Assembly: GCA_045866215.1 (NCBI GenBank)
Contig: AP035880.1
Coordinates: 1,364,001-1,428,000 of the forward strand
Direction of reading: 5' to 3'
DNA length: 64,000 bases
Origin: Croceivirga sp009797885
GTDB taxonomy: Bacteria > Bacteroidota > Bacteroidia > Flavobacteriales > Flavobacteriaceae
Position 1 is the first letter of the stretch; each line of letters opens with the position of its first letter. A program made the position numbers and the translations under genes. The notes below the pieces were generated by a model. The model was not told the origin of the DNA. It made no database searches and worked only from the letters and a program-made list of their open reading frames with translations. This document shows, in pieces, positions 17,145-25,249 of this stretch.

Positions 17145-17993
17145 ATGAAAAGTTCTAGAATACTATGTTTTGCCCTATTATTGTTCCACCTAGGTCTTTT
17201 TTCCCAAAAAAAAGCAAAGGACTCCATTGAGGACAAACCGGCACGCCCAGCATTTGAAAGCTCCTTTATTATTGATAATCCCAGCAATGTACTCTTTCGA
17301 AAAAATACGCTGGAGGTACAAATGTCCCATAGATTTGGCCTCATAAACGGCGGCACAAACGATATGTTGGGATTTTGGGGACCCTCCAACATCCGCATGG
17401 GAATTGCCTATTCGATACATGATCGTGTAACCCTTGGTTTTGGGACCACAAAATTCGATCGTCTCCAAGACTTTAATTGGAAGGTAGGCCTCCTGAACCA
17501 AACACGATCGGACAGGATACCGGTAAGCGTTTCCTACTATGGGAATTTTACTATAGATGCGAGAAGAAGGGAAAACTTCATTGTGGACCAACACAGGTAC
17601 TCTTATTTCAATCAAATCATTATTGCACGTAGGTTCAACTCAAAACTATCCATGCAATTGACCTCTAGCCTCTCGCATTTTAACCTGGTACAGGATGGGA
17701 TGAAGAACGATCTTTTTGCCGCTTCATTTGGCGGGCGTTACAAAATAAGTGATCAGACCTCAATTATGTGGGATTATAGCCAACCTTTTACCAGTAGTTG
17801 GAGGGAGGATCTTCGTTCGGAACCTACATTTAGTTTTGGTTTTGAAATCGCCACTTCTGCGCATGCCTTCACCCTGTTCATATCGAACGCCAATGGCATT
17901 GTGCCGCAACAGAACTATATGAAAAACACGAACGATTTCTGGGGTGGGGACATTCTGTTTGGATTCAATATTACGAGAAACTATAATTTTTAA
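17145..17993 (+). CDS. DUF5777-family beta-barrel protein
   Basis: 282 residues, signal peptide ending GLFSQ. The sequence is a series of amphipathic beta strands (VLFRKNTLEVQMSHRFG, SNIRMGIAYSIHDRVTLGFG) ending in ITRNYNF, the terminal aromatic typical of outer-membrane barrels. I recognise the DUF5777 pattern, a Bacteroidota family repeatedly seen beside c-type cytochromes. The context, directly after two cytochrome lipoproteins, suggests a barrel that partners with them at the outer membrane. A pore-cytochrome role is inference. Confidence 0.75.
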   Translation: MKSSRILCFALLLFHLGLFSQKKAKDSIEDKPARPAFESSFIIDNPSNVLFRKNTLEVQMSHRFGLINGGTNDMLGFWGPSNIRMGIAYSIHDRVTLGFGTTKFDRLQDFNWKVGLLNQTRSDRIPVSVSYYGNFTIDARRRENFIVDQHRYSYFNQIIIARRFNSKLSMQLTSSLSHFNLVQDGMKNDLFAASFGGRYKISDQTSIMWDYSQPFTSSWREDLRSEPTFSFGFEIATSAHAFTLFISNANGIVPQQNYMKNTNDFWGGDILFGFNITRNYNF

Positions 17994-18045
17994 TCCTGGT
18001 CAATGGATAACACTTAAGTAAGGGTTTCCTCAAAAGGGTCAATTT

Positions 18046-19029
18046 ATGAAAGACGACAAGACAACTCAAAACGGTACCAATAGACGCAAATTCCTGAAAA
18101 TGGGGTTACTATCTGGGGCAACCACCGTGGCAGGGGCCAGTCTGCTGGCCAATTTGACATCTGAGGAAGAACTAAAAGCATCTGGTGAGAAGATAAGGGT
18201 GCTCACCCCGGATGGAAAGATGGTGGAAGTGGACGCAGAGAGCATCAACAACTATCCCGAAGCGCATATTACCCCCGAGGAATCCAGAAAGGGCATCCCC
18301 GGTCGCAAGTTTGTGATGGTGATTGACCTGTCCAAATGCAAAAATGCACGGACCTGTGTGGAGAGTTGCCAGAAAGCACATCATCTGGACTACAATGAGG
18401 AGTACATGAAGATACTTTTGCTTCAAGATCATGAGGAAGCCGATCCCTACTGGTTTCCAAAACCTTGCTACCATTGTGATGAGCCCCCTTGTGTCACCGT
18501 ATGTCCCACGGGAGCTACGTTTAAGCGGGACGACGGTATTGTACTGATTGATAATGAGCGTTGTATTGGGTGTAAGTTTTGCGTCACCAGTTGCCCCTAT
18601 TCCGTTCGCCAGTTCCATTGGAGCCATAAACCGAAGTTTGACAACACGGATCTGCCCTATTCTCCCGAAACCAGTGTTCCCGGGGAAGTGGGTACCGTGA
18701 TGAAGTGTGATTTTTGTCCGGACATGATCCGGCAGGGGAAATTGCCGCATTGCGTAAGCTCCTGCCCAATGGGCGTCATTTATTTTGGGGACAAAAATGA
18801 GGATATGGTCACCAATGGGGAAGAGACCGTACGGTTCTCTGAATTGATCAACGATCGGGGCGGATACCGCTACCTGGAACATCTAGGTACCAAACCCAAT
18901 GTATACTATCTGCCCCCAGTTGATAGACAGTTTCCATTGGAACGTGGCTTTGATGTGGACGAGGAGATCATTGAGCGCTACAAGGACGTACCCTACGTGC
19001 AGGATATGAAAGAAAAAGGAAAGATTTAA
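18046..19029 (+). CDS. Tat-exported 4Fe-4S ferredoxin-like subunit (NrfC/ActB-like)
   Basis: 327 residues. A twin-arginine signal NRRKFLKMG (Arg13-Arg14) precedes a hydrophobic stretch, so the folded iron-sulfur protein is exported to the periplasm. Cysteine groups at 98/104/108, 141/144/149/153, 173/176/179/183 and 221/224/236/240 give 15 ligands instead of the usual 16: in the first group the second cysteine position is Ala101 (DLSKCKNARTCVESC). One cluster may be 3Fe-4S or use another ligand. It pairs with the NrfD-like membrane subunit encoded 9 bp downstream to form a quinol dehydrogenase. Confidence 0.85.
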   Translation: MKDDKTTQNGTNRRKFLKMGLLSGATTVAGASLLANLTSEEELKASGEKIRVLTPDGKMVEVDAESINNYPEAHITPEESRKGIPGRKFVMVIDLSKCKNARTCVESCQKAHHLDYNEEYMKILLLQDHEEADPYWFPKPCYHCDEPPCVTVCPTGATFKRDDGIVLIDNERCIGCKFCVTSCPYSVRQFHWSHKPKFDNTDLPYSPETSVPGEVGTVMKCDFCPDMIRQGKLPHCVSSCPMGVIYFGDKNEDMVTNGEETVRFSELINDRGGYRYLEHLGTKPNVYYLPPVDRQFPLERGFDVDEEIIERYKDVPYVQDMKEKGKI

Positions 19030-19038
19030 CGTAAAACT

Positions 19039-20382
19039 ATGGACGTCACCATACGAAAAAAGGAATTGGTAAAGGAGTTCTCGCCCATGCTGCTAAAACC
19101 TAGCAAATGGTCCAAAATATGGATGGCCATTTTAGTGGCATTCATTCTATATGGACTGGTGGCACTTGTGGTGCAGTTGACCAAGGGACAAGTGGTTACC
19201 GGTATGCGGGATAATGTGGTCTGGGGTATTTATACCATTAACTTCATTTTTTTCCTATGTCTCAGTTATTCAGGGGCATTTGCTTCCGGGGTTTTACATT
19301 TTTTTAATACCCCATGGAAAAATGCCGTCTCCAGGATAGTGGAAATCATTACCGTGGTATCCCTGATCGTTGGACCCATATTTATTATTTTGTGTATGGC
19401 CCGATTGGATAGGTTACACTATCTGTTCATATACCCAAGGATCCAATCCCCCATTACCTGGGACGTCATAGCCATTACTACGGATCTGATAGGATGCCTT
19501 CTTTATCTGTACCTCACCTTTATTCCGGATTTTGCCATCCTCAGGGATAACAGTGAAGGCTTGCCAAAATGGAGAAAAAAGCTTTACACCTCATTGGCCA
19601 TTGGATATCAGGATACCCCCACACAACGAAGGAGGCTCCATAAAATTACCAAGATCATGTCCGCCATGGTCATTGCCCTGGCCATTGTTACCTATTCGGT
19701 CCTGGCATGGATATTTAGCCTAACGCTACAACCTGGTTGGAACAGTACCATCTTTGCGCCATATTTCATTGTGGCCGGTCTTTATTCCGGTATAGGGGTC
19801 GTTATCATTGCCATGTATTTGATCCGCAAGTATTTTAAGCTGGACCATTACATCCGAAAAGCCCATTTTTTGAGTGCGGGAGTGATCTTACTGATTACCG
19901 CATTACTGTACGGTTACTTTACCTTTAGTGAGTATTTTGCACGATGGTTCAGCCATAAAACACATGATGCCAATTTGTTGGAAACGTTGTTCAATGACTA
20001 TTTCTGGATGTTCATCCTTGCCAATTATATTGGCATATTGGTACCTATTGCGATTGTGTTCTTTAAAAAACTTAGAACCATAAAGACCATCACTTTTGCA
20101 GCGGTCATTGCTGTGGTCGGATTGTGGTTCAATCGCTATTTGATCGTGGTACCCACTCAGGAAACGCCCTATTTACCCATACAAGATACCCGACCTGAAT
20201 TTGTACATTACTCCGCAACTTGGGTAGAATGGGCCTTAAGTTTCGCCGGGGTTGCGGCATTTGTCCTGTTCTTTATGCTTTTGATGCGATTGGTGCCCAT
20301 TATTCCCATGTCTGGAATCATCGATTATGAAAAGAAAGGGAAGGTAAGACGTGATGGATTAACTCAACAACAGCAGCCATGA
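19039..20382 (+). CDS. nrfD: NrfD/PsrC-like membrane subunit of a quinol oxidoreductase
   Basis: 447 residues with about ten hydrophobic helices. The pattern VVWGIYTINFIFFLCLSYSGAFASGVLHFF is typical of the NrfD/PsrC family, which binds menaquinol and passes electrons to a periplasmic iron-sulfur subunit. It lies 9 bp after the Tat ferredoxin gene and overlaps the next gene by 4 bp (ATGA at 20379), implying translational coupling. No molybdopterin or nitrite reductase catalytic subunit gene accompanies it here, so electrons probably go to the cytochromes of the same operon. Confidence 0.88.
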   Translation: MDVTIRKKELVKEFSPMLLKPSKWSKIWMAILVAFILYGLVALVVQLTKGQVVTGMRDNVVWGIYTINFIFFLCLSYSGAFASGVLHFFNTPWKNAVSRIVEIITVVSLIVGPIFIILCMARLDRLHYLFIYPRIQSPITWDVIAITTDLIGCLLYLYLTFIPDFAILRDNSEGLPKWRKKLYTSLAIGYQDTPTQRRRLHKITKIMSAMVIALAIVTYSVLAWIFSLTLQPGWNSTIFAPYFIVAGLYSGIGVVIIAMYLIRKYFKLDHYIRKAHFLSAGVILLITALLYGYFTFSEYFARWFSHKTHDANLLETLFNDYFWMFILANYIGILVPIAIVFFKKLRTIKTITFAAVIAVVGLWFNRYLIVVPTQETPYLPIQDTRPEFVHYSATWVEWALSFAGVAAFVLFFMLLMRLVPIIPMSGIIDYEKKGKVRRDGLTQQQQP

Positions 20383-21278
20383 AGTTCAATTTATCCACAT
20401 ATATCATATCCTTTTTGCTATTCGGTCTGTTTGTGGCACCAAATGTAATGGCACAGGAAATCAATCTGCGTGATTACCGGATTCGGTTCCGTTTTAAAAC
20501 CATAAAACAACCGGATCAGTCGCGAATGTTGGAAGCTAGTTTTATAGCGGCAAACAAGAAAGACAGAAAGGACAGGTTGCCCGTGTATGGTGCCGAGATA
20601 AGCTTTTTTAATGTGTCGGAAGAAGAAAAGGTAGCATTGGGTACGGCCAAAACTTCCAAGGAAGGTATTGCCCATATTATACTGCCAAAGGATCAGTCCT
20701 ATTTAACGGACAAAGAAGGTAAGTTTACCTTAAGGGCTGTTTTTGCAGGTACGGACGAAATGAAAAGGCAAGAGCGGGAAATTAGCACAAAAGACGTACA
20801 GCTATCAGTGGAATTGGCAGAAAAGGACAGTGTGCAGACCGTTCAGGTCAATGCACATATTTTGGATAGTCTGGGAGTGGCAATCCCATTGGAAGAAGCC
20901 GATGTGATTGTTTCCGTACAGGGAATGCTCTCCAGAATGGTTATGGATGAAGGCACCATTGAGGACGGGACGTATGAATTTAAGATGCCTGCAGACCTTC
21001 CAGGGGATGTGGACGGGAATATGACCGTATTCGCCATCATTGAAGACCACGATGATTATGGTGATGTGGTCCAGAAAAAAACGGTGGAATGGAAAGTTCC
21101 GAATAGTTCGAATCAGGAAGATGAAAACAGTTTGTGGTCCGAAGTGGCCCCCATTTGGATGTATGTGGTACTAACCATTTTATTGGTCGGTATTTGGGGC
21201 AATTTCGCATATACGATCACCAACCTGTTCAAAATAAAAAAAGAAGGGCAAAAGTTGAAAACGGAGCCCATGAAGTAA
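20379..21278 (+). CDS. Exported protein with C-terminal membrane anchor, unknown function
   Basis: 299 residues. A signal peptide ends VMAQ, a central region of about 220 residues appears to hold two immunoglobulin-like beta domains (LPVYGAEISFFNVSEEEK, PLEEADVIVSVQG), and a single helix near 265-287 (IWMYVVLTILLVGIWGNFAY) precedes a short basic cytoplasmic tail. It is encoded within the respiratory operon and overlaps the NrfD-like gene by 4 bp. It could be an assembly or docking component of the quinol-oxidising complex. I do not recognise a named family. Confidence 0.65.
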   Translation: MKFNLSTYIISFLLFGLFVAPNVMAQEINLRDYRIRFRFKTIKQPDQSRMLEASFIAANKKDRKDRLPVYGAEISFFNVSEEEKVALGTAKTSKEGIAHIILPKDQSYLTDKEGKFTLRAVFAGTDEMKRQEREISTKDVQLSVELAEKDSVQTVQVNAHILDSLGVAIPLEEADVIVSVQGMLSRMVMDEGTIEDGTYEFKMPADLPGDVDGNMTVFAIIEDHDDYGDVVQKKTVEWKVPNSSNQEDENSLWSEVAPIWMYVVLTILLVGIWGNFAYTITNLFKIKKEGQKLKTEPMK

Positions 21279-21352
21279 AGATATGGCCCATCAACAACTC
21301 GCGGGTCCGCCTATTGGCAAAGAGTTGGAATTAAAAAATAATACTATCAAAA

Positions 21353-21757
21353 ATGAAAACAGTTAGATTATTGGCAATTATCGGATTGGTATCATTCCTA
21401 TTCCATTCGTTCGCTTATGACGATTATCAAGAGGAGTGGGACATCCCTGAAGAGTACCTAAGCATGACAAATCCTACCGATCCCACAGTGGACCTGGATA
21501 TTGGAAAATCCCTTTACAACAAACACTGTAAGTCCTGCCACGGTAAAGAAGGCTATGGAGATGGCCCAAAAGCAGATGAGGTGGAGGGATTTTTGGGAGA
21601 TTTTTCCACAGCGGAATTTCATGCCCAATCAGATGGGGTCATTTTTTACAAGAGTTACATTGGTAGGGATGACATGCCAAATTATGAGAAAAAGATTCCC
21701 GATGAGGAAGATATGTGGTTGGTCATCAACTACATGAAGACCATGTTGGAGGAATAA
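21353..21757 (+). CDS. Periplasmic class I cytochrome c
   Basis: 134 residues with an N-terminal signal segment and one heme site CKSCH (Cys59, Cys62, His63) in HCKSCHGKEGYGDGPK. Met in RDDMPNYEKK is the probable sixth ligand, and the fold ends with the usual amphipathic helix MWLVINYMKTMLEE. It is the likely soluble electron carrier between the NrfD-like complex and the cytochrome lipoproteins or a terminal enzyme encoded elsewhere. Confidence 0.88.
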   Translation: MKTVRLLAIIGLVSFLFHSFAYDDYQEEWDIPEEYLSMTNPTDPTVDLDIGKSLYNKHCKSCHGKEGYGDGPKADEVEGFLGDFSTAEFHAQSDGVIFYKSYIGRDDMPNYEKKIPDEEDMWLVINYMKTMLEE

Positions 21758-21778
21758 TGCAGATTTGACCCATCCCTT

Positions 21779-21792
21779 TGCCCAGATGGGCA
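21779..21792 (+). other. Small hairpin after the cytochrome c gene
   Basis: TGCCCA - GA - TGGGCA, with a further CCCA/TGGG pairing outside, lies 22 bp after the cytochrome c stop. No T tract follows, so it may be a weak terminator or an mRNA-end structure before hemA. Confidence 0.3.
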
Positions 21793-21863
21793 TTGGGTGA
21801 GTACCAAAAAGGCCCAGAACGGGTATCGGCAAGGTCTGGATTGTAATATAGTATTGATGTATT

Positions 21864-23087
21864 ATGGATAAATCACTTCGTTATATCAGCATTTCGCACA
21901 AAACTGCTTCGGTGGCAGAACGGGAGGTCTTCCATATTCCAAAAGAGGAAAAGAAAGATTTGGTGGACCGTATCCTAAAAACCTTTCCTGATATTTCGGG
22001 ATTATTGCTTTTGGTCACTTGTAATCGTACCGAGATATATTTTGAATCGGTGACCACCCCGGCCATGGCAATGCGCAATTTCCTGGTTAGGTCCAAGATT
22101 TCAAATGATCGCGCGAAGGCTTCACAATTGTTCAGGTGTGGCAATGCCACCAACAAAACGGTCAAGCACCTATTGGAGGTTTCTTCGGGACTTGCCTCAT
22201 CGGTGTTGGGCGATGTGGAGATTGTGCACCAGATAAAAAAGGCCTATCATTTTTCGATGGAACTCAACCTTCAGGGTTCGCTATTGGAAAGGGCCATGCA
22301 AACCGTGTTCAAAAGCCATAAACGTATCAGCAATGAAACGCTTTTTAGGGACGGAACCACGTCAATAGCCTATAAAGCCCTTAAAGTCATAAACCACACG
22401 TTTGACAAGGCTTTTGCAAAAGAAAAGAAAGTGCTTTTCATAGGAGCGGGGGACATTGTGGTGCAACTGTTCAAGTATAATTCCAAATTCAACTTTAAAA
22501 ATATATACGTTAGTAACCGTACAGCGGAAAAAGCAATTGCTTTGGCAAAAAGACATCGTGCCAAAACATATGGCTGGGACAAGGTGTTAAGAAACGATTT
22601 TCAAGGTTTTGATGTCATTGTTGGTGCCGCCAGCAACTGCCATGACCTGGTGAAAAAGATACCTGTTGCGACAACGGACCCAATACTTCTAATTGATTTG
22701 GCGGTACCGTGCAATATCCATAAGGACCTGTCCCGCAACAAAAATGTTCTGCTCCATGATTTGGAGACCATTTCCATGGACCTGGAGGATACCAAGGGAA
22801 AAAGGATGGCCGCAATCGGAAAAGTGGGTGAAATCATTGCCGAGGAACTTTTGGCCTATAGCGAATGGCTTCAAAGGGCACCATTAAGGGCGTTTTTGGC
22901 AGAGTACAAGATTCTTGTCAATCAAAAGGTGATGGATTATTTTGAAGCTGGATCGGAAAACTATGATCCGTTGGTTGTCAAAACGGTTACCGATCGCATC
23001 ATACGAAAAGTAAAGAAGCGAACAGACCCGTCAATCTCCTTTGAGGAAATGGATACGGTCATTGCGGAACAGGTATCCTTTTTATAA
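21864..23087 (+). CDS. hemA: Glutamyl-tRNA reductase
   Basis: 407 residues. Catalyses the NADPH-dependent reduction of glutamyl-tRNA to glutamate-1-semialdehyde, the first committed step of heme synthesis. The catalytic Cys53 is in LLLVTCNRTEIYFES; the nucleotide-binding segment KVLFIGAGDIVVQLF and the C-terminal dimerisation helix (VVKTVTDRIIRKVKKRT) are present. Placement at the end of a cytochrome operon suggests it boosts heme supply when these cytochromes are made. Whether a second hemA exists in the genome cannot be told here. Confidence 0.92.
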   Translation: MDKSLRYISISHKTASVAEREVFHIPKEEKKDLVDRILKTFPDISGLLLLVTCNRTEIYFESVTTPAMAMRNFLVRSKISNDRAKASQLFRCGNATNKTVKHLLEVSSGLASSVLGDVEIVHQIKKAYHFSMELNLQGSLLERAMQTVFKSHKRISNETLFRDGTTSIAYKALKVINHTFDKAFAKEKKVLFIGAGDIVVQLFKYNSKFNFKNIYVSNRTAEKAIALAKRHRAKTYGWDKVLRNDFQGFDVIVGAASNCHDLVKKIPVATTDPILLIDLAVPCNIHKDLSRNKNVLLHDLETISMDLEDTKGKRMAAIGKVGEIIAEELLAYSEWLQRAPLRAFLAEYKILVNQKVMDYFEAGSENYDPLVVKTVTDRIIRKVKKRTDPSISFEEMDTVIAEQVSFL

Positions 23088-23152
23088 CAATGTTCAGCTT
23101 ATCCAACTCGGTTGGTAATGCATACCAGAGCGTACCAAAAAAGAAGAAAACC

Positions 23153-23938
23153 ATGATTTCAAAATTAAAATACCTATCGCTGATCTTAGGCGCTACCTTA
23201 GTTATGACCGCTTGCAATGATGGCCCAAAAGTTATTGAACCTACCGCCAAAACAGCGGAATCTTCCAATTTGTCCACGGAACAGGGACATCATAAGAATG
23301 CTTTGTCCGATACCAAACTTCATGCCGTGGTGGTACAGGAAGTGCTTCCCACTGCAAGATATGTATACCTCAGGGTTAAGGAAGGTCAGGACGAGTTTTG
23401 GATTGCAGCGGAAAAAAGGGATGTCAAAAAAGGGGAAACCTATTTCTACAAGGGTGGATTGTTAAAAACGGATTTTGAAAGCAAGGAATACAATAGGACA
23501 TTCAAAGAGATCTATCTGGTCTCCAATTTGGTATCCGAAGAGCGCCATGCAAGTTTGACCAAAACTGAGCCTAAAGGTAATTCGGTTAAGGAAAAAGCTA
23601 TGGCAACGAAAGAAGACATTCCAACCCATACGGATAAGGAGATTACACACAAGGGACTTATTACCATAGCCGAATTGCTAAAAGACCCTAAGAAATACGA
23701 GGGGCATTCCGTAGAAATAAGGGGTACCTGCGTAAAGATAAATCCCGGTATTTTGGGCCGCAATTGGCTACACTTACAAGACGGGAGCAAAGACGATTTT
23801 GACTTGGTCGTCACCTCCAACGCCTTGGTACCAAAAGGCGCGGAAGTCACCATTCATGCCGTTGTGGCACTAAATAAGGACTTCGGTTCCGGATACACTT
23901 ACGAGCTGCTCCTTGAAAATGGAACCTTGGTAGAGTAA
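23153..23938 (+). CDS. Lipoprotein with OB-fold domain
   Basis: 261 residues from the ATG at 23153, which gives a clean lipoprotein signal (LVMTAC, Cys21); the open frame extends upstream to 23090. Two OB-like segments are visible: residues ~55-130 (HAVVVQEVLPTARYVYLRVK, DEFWIAAEK) and ~160-255 (YEGHSVEIRGTCVKINPGIL, NWLHLQDG), separated by a Lys/Glu-rich linker. Similar OB lipoproteins accompany cytochrome systems (NrfJ-like), sometimes with copper or heme-lyase roles. No metal-binding motif is obvious. It closes the operon before a shared hairpin. Confidence 0.7.
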   Translation: MISKLKYLSLILGATLVMTACNDGPKVIEPTAKTAESSNLSTEQGHHKNALSDTKLHAVVVQEVLPTARYVYLRVKEGQDEFWIAAEKRDVKKGETYFYKGGLLKTDFESKEYNRTFKEIYLVSNLVSEERHASLTKTEPKGNSVKEKAMATKEDIPTHTDKEITHKGLITIAELLKDPKKYEGHSVEIRGTCVKINPGILGRNWLHLQDGSKDDFDLVVTSNALVPKGAEVTIHAVVALNKDFGSGYTYELLLENGTLVE

Positions 23939-23955
23939 CAGGTGATTACCTGTTA
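23936..23955. terminator. Hairpin between convergent operons
   Basis: TAACAGGT - GATT - ACCTGTTA is an 8-bp perfect stem that overlaps the stop codon of the OB-fold lipoprotein. It lies between the cytochrome operon (+) and the molybdenum hydroxylase operon (-), which ends at 23966, so it can serve both strands. Confidence 0.5.
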
Positions 23956-23965
23956 TTCCCTCCCC

Positions 23966-24220
23966 TTATACGATTGGAGGTTCCCCATCACTAGCATTAT
24001 CATCCTGGGAAGCGAAACAACTTCGTCCTTCCACGCAGTGCATGGGAGACACCAAGCCATTATCAGGGCCGACGCCTCCCGAAGAAGTAATGCACCAGCA
24101 AATGGTATTGGCATCATCCAATAAAAGCCATGGGTTTTCCCCTCCCTCCATCATACCATATGGATTTCTGGCCCTTAGGAACTTACAGATGTTTTTTTTA
24201 TTCGGATTGCCATTTTCCAT
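23966..24220 (-). CDS. Small cysteine-containing protein at the end of the molybdenum hydroxylase operon
   Basis: 84 residues from an ATG at 24220, two bases after the stop of the FAD subunit gene. Cysteines at 12, 41, 43, 62 and 68; distinctive segments are CKFLRARNPYG, GGENPWLLLDDANTICWCIT and GGVGPDNGLV. There is no signal peptide or membrane helix. The tight spacing and the non-random composition (Gly/Asn/Cys turns) support a real gene. It could be an accessory or maturation factor for the hydroxylase, or a metal-binding protein. No named family recognised. Confidence 0.65.
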   Translation of the reverse strand: MENGNPNKKNICKFLRARNPYGMMEGGENPWLLLDDANTICWCITSSGGVGPDNGLVSPMHCVEGRSCFASQDDNASDGEPPIV

Positions 24221-24222
24221 AC

Positions 24223-25239
24223 CTAAGAAATTTCCATAATGGTTTGCTTGATAGTCGATACAAACAAGGGCACTTTATAATCATTTTTAGAAAGTGGGCG
24301 TGCCTTTGCCATAGCAGCTTCCGCTGCAGCCTTGGCATTTTCACCGGTAATGGTCTTATTCTCCATGGCCTGCTGGGCCTCAAGGGAACGATAGGGCACG
24401 GGAGCTGCGGCCCCTAAAACGATATTGGCCGATTTACAGGTATTTCCCGAAACCTCCATAACCACCGCAACATCTGCCAATGACCAGTCATACGATTCAC
24501 GCGCCACCTGCTTAATGTAGGCACTTTTGGTGTTCTTTGAGGGCGTTGGAAGAATGATTTCCGTGATAATCTCCTTTGGTTTCAGGATATTCTCCATGGC
24601 AATGTCCTCGCCTGCGGAAACAAAGAAATCATCCATCTGGACGGTTTTCTGTTGTCCTTCCGCATTTACAATGACCACACTGGCATTAAAGGCCATAAGT
24701 GCGGTGGCTATGGAAGATGCATGGACACTAACACAGGATCCGTTATCCAATATGGCGTGATTTTCGTTTTCCCCAGTTTTTGAATGGCGGGCAAAACACC
24801 GATCACCTCCCTTACGAAAGCAATCATGATCGGCAGAACGAAAATACCAGCAACGGTTGCGCTGTGCGATATTTCCACCCAAAGTGGACATGTTGCGCAG
24901 TTGGGGAGTGGCGGCATGGTTTACGGCCAGATGCAGTGCCAGATACCTGGTTTTGATTTCTGGATGTGATGCGATTTCCGCCAAGGTTACATTAGATCCC
25001 ATACGTAATCCTTCCTTGCGGTCATAACTGATTTTATCTAGACCGGGAATATTCCGGATATTGACAATTTTTTGTGGTTTCAATATGCCCTGCTTCACCC
25101 AGTCGAATACATCAATGCCTCCGGATTTGAACACGGCGGCTTCATCGGTGGCTTCATAGAGCTCGTCAGATAAGGTCGAATTGACTTGCTGAAGGGCATC
25201 TTCGACGGACTTTGCTTCGTACCAACTAAATTTGTTCAT
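24223..25239 (-). CDS. FAD-binding subunit of a xanthine dehydrogenase-family molybdenum enzyme
   Basis: 338 residues. FAD-binding (PCMH-like) domain with LRMGSNVTLAEIA and MSTLGGNIAQRNRC, then the CO dehydrogenase flavoprotein C-terminal domain. An insertion with Cys130, Cys140, Cys148 and Cys169 (RCWYFRSADHDC, DRCFARH) matches the extra 4Fe-4S cluster loop of PaoB/YagS-type and 4-hydroxybenzoyl-CoA reductase flavoproteins. It transfers electrons from the 2Fe-2S subunit to the acceptor. The ATG at 25239 lies 10 bp after the molybdenum subunit stop. Confidence 0.9.
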   Translation of the reverse strand: MNKFSWYEAKSVEDALQQVNSTLSDELYEATDEAAVFKSGGIDVFDWVKQGILKPQKIVNIRNIPGLDKISYDRKEGLRMGSNVTLAEIASHPEIKTRYLALHLAVNHAATPQLRNMSTLGGNIAQRNRCWYFRSADHDCFRKGGDRCFARHSKTGENENHAILDNGSCVSVHASSIATALMAFNASVVIVNAEGQQKTVQMDDFFVSAGEDIAMENILKPKEIITEIILPTPSKNTKSAYIKQVARESYDWSLADVAVVMEVSGNTCKSANIVLGAAAPVPYRSLEAQQAMENKTITGENAKAAAEAAMAKARPLSKNDYKVPLFVSTIKQTIMEIS

Positions 25240-25249
25240 GGTTTCGTAT

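Noticed and set aside
18172..18882. 236-codon open frame opposite the Tat ferredoxin gene
   Set aside because: Antisense shadow; the forward frame holds 15 clustered cysteines and a Tat signal.
24042..24239. Forward-strand open frame over the 84-residue protein
   Set aside because: Overlaps the better-supported reverse-strand gene and has no features of its own.
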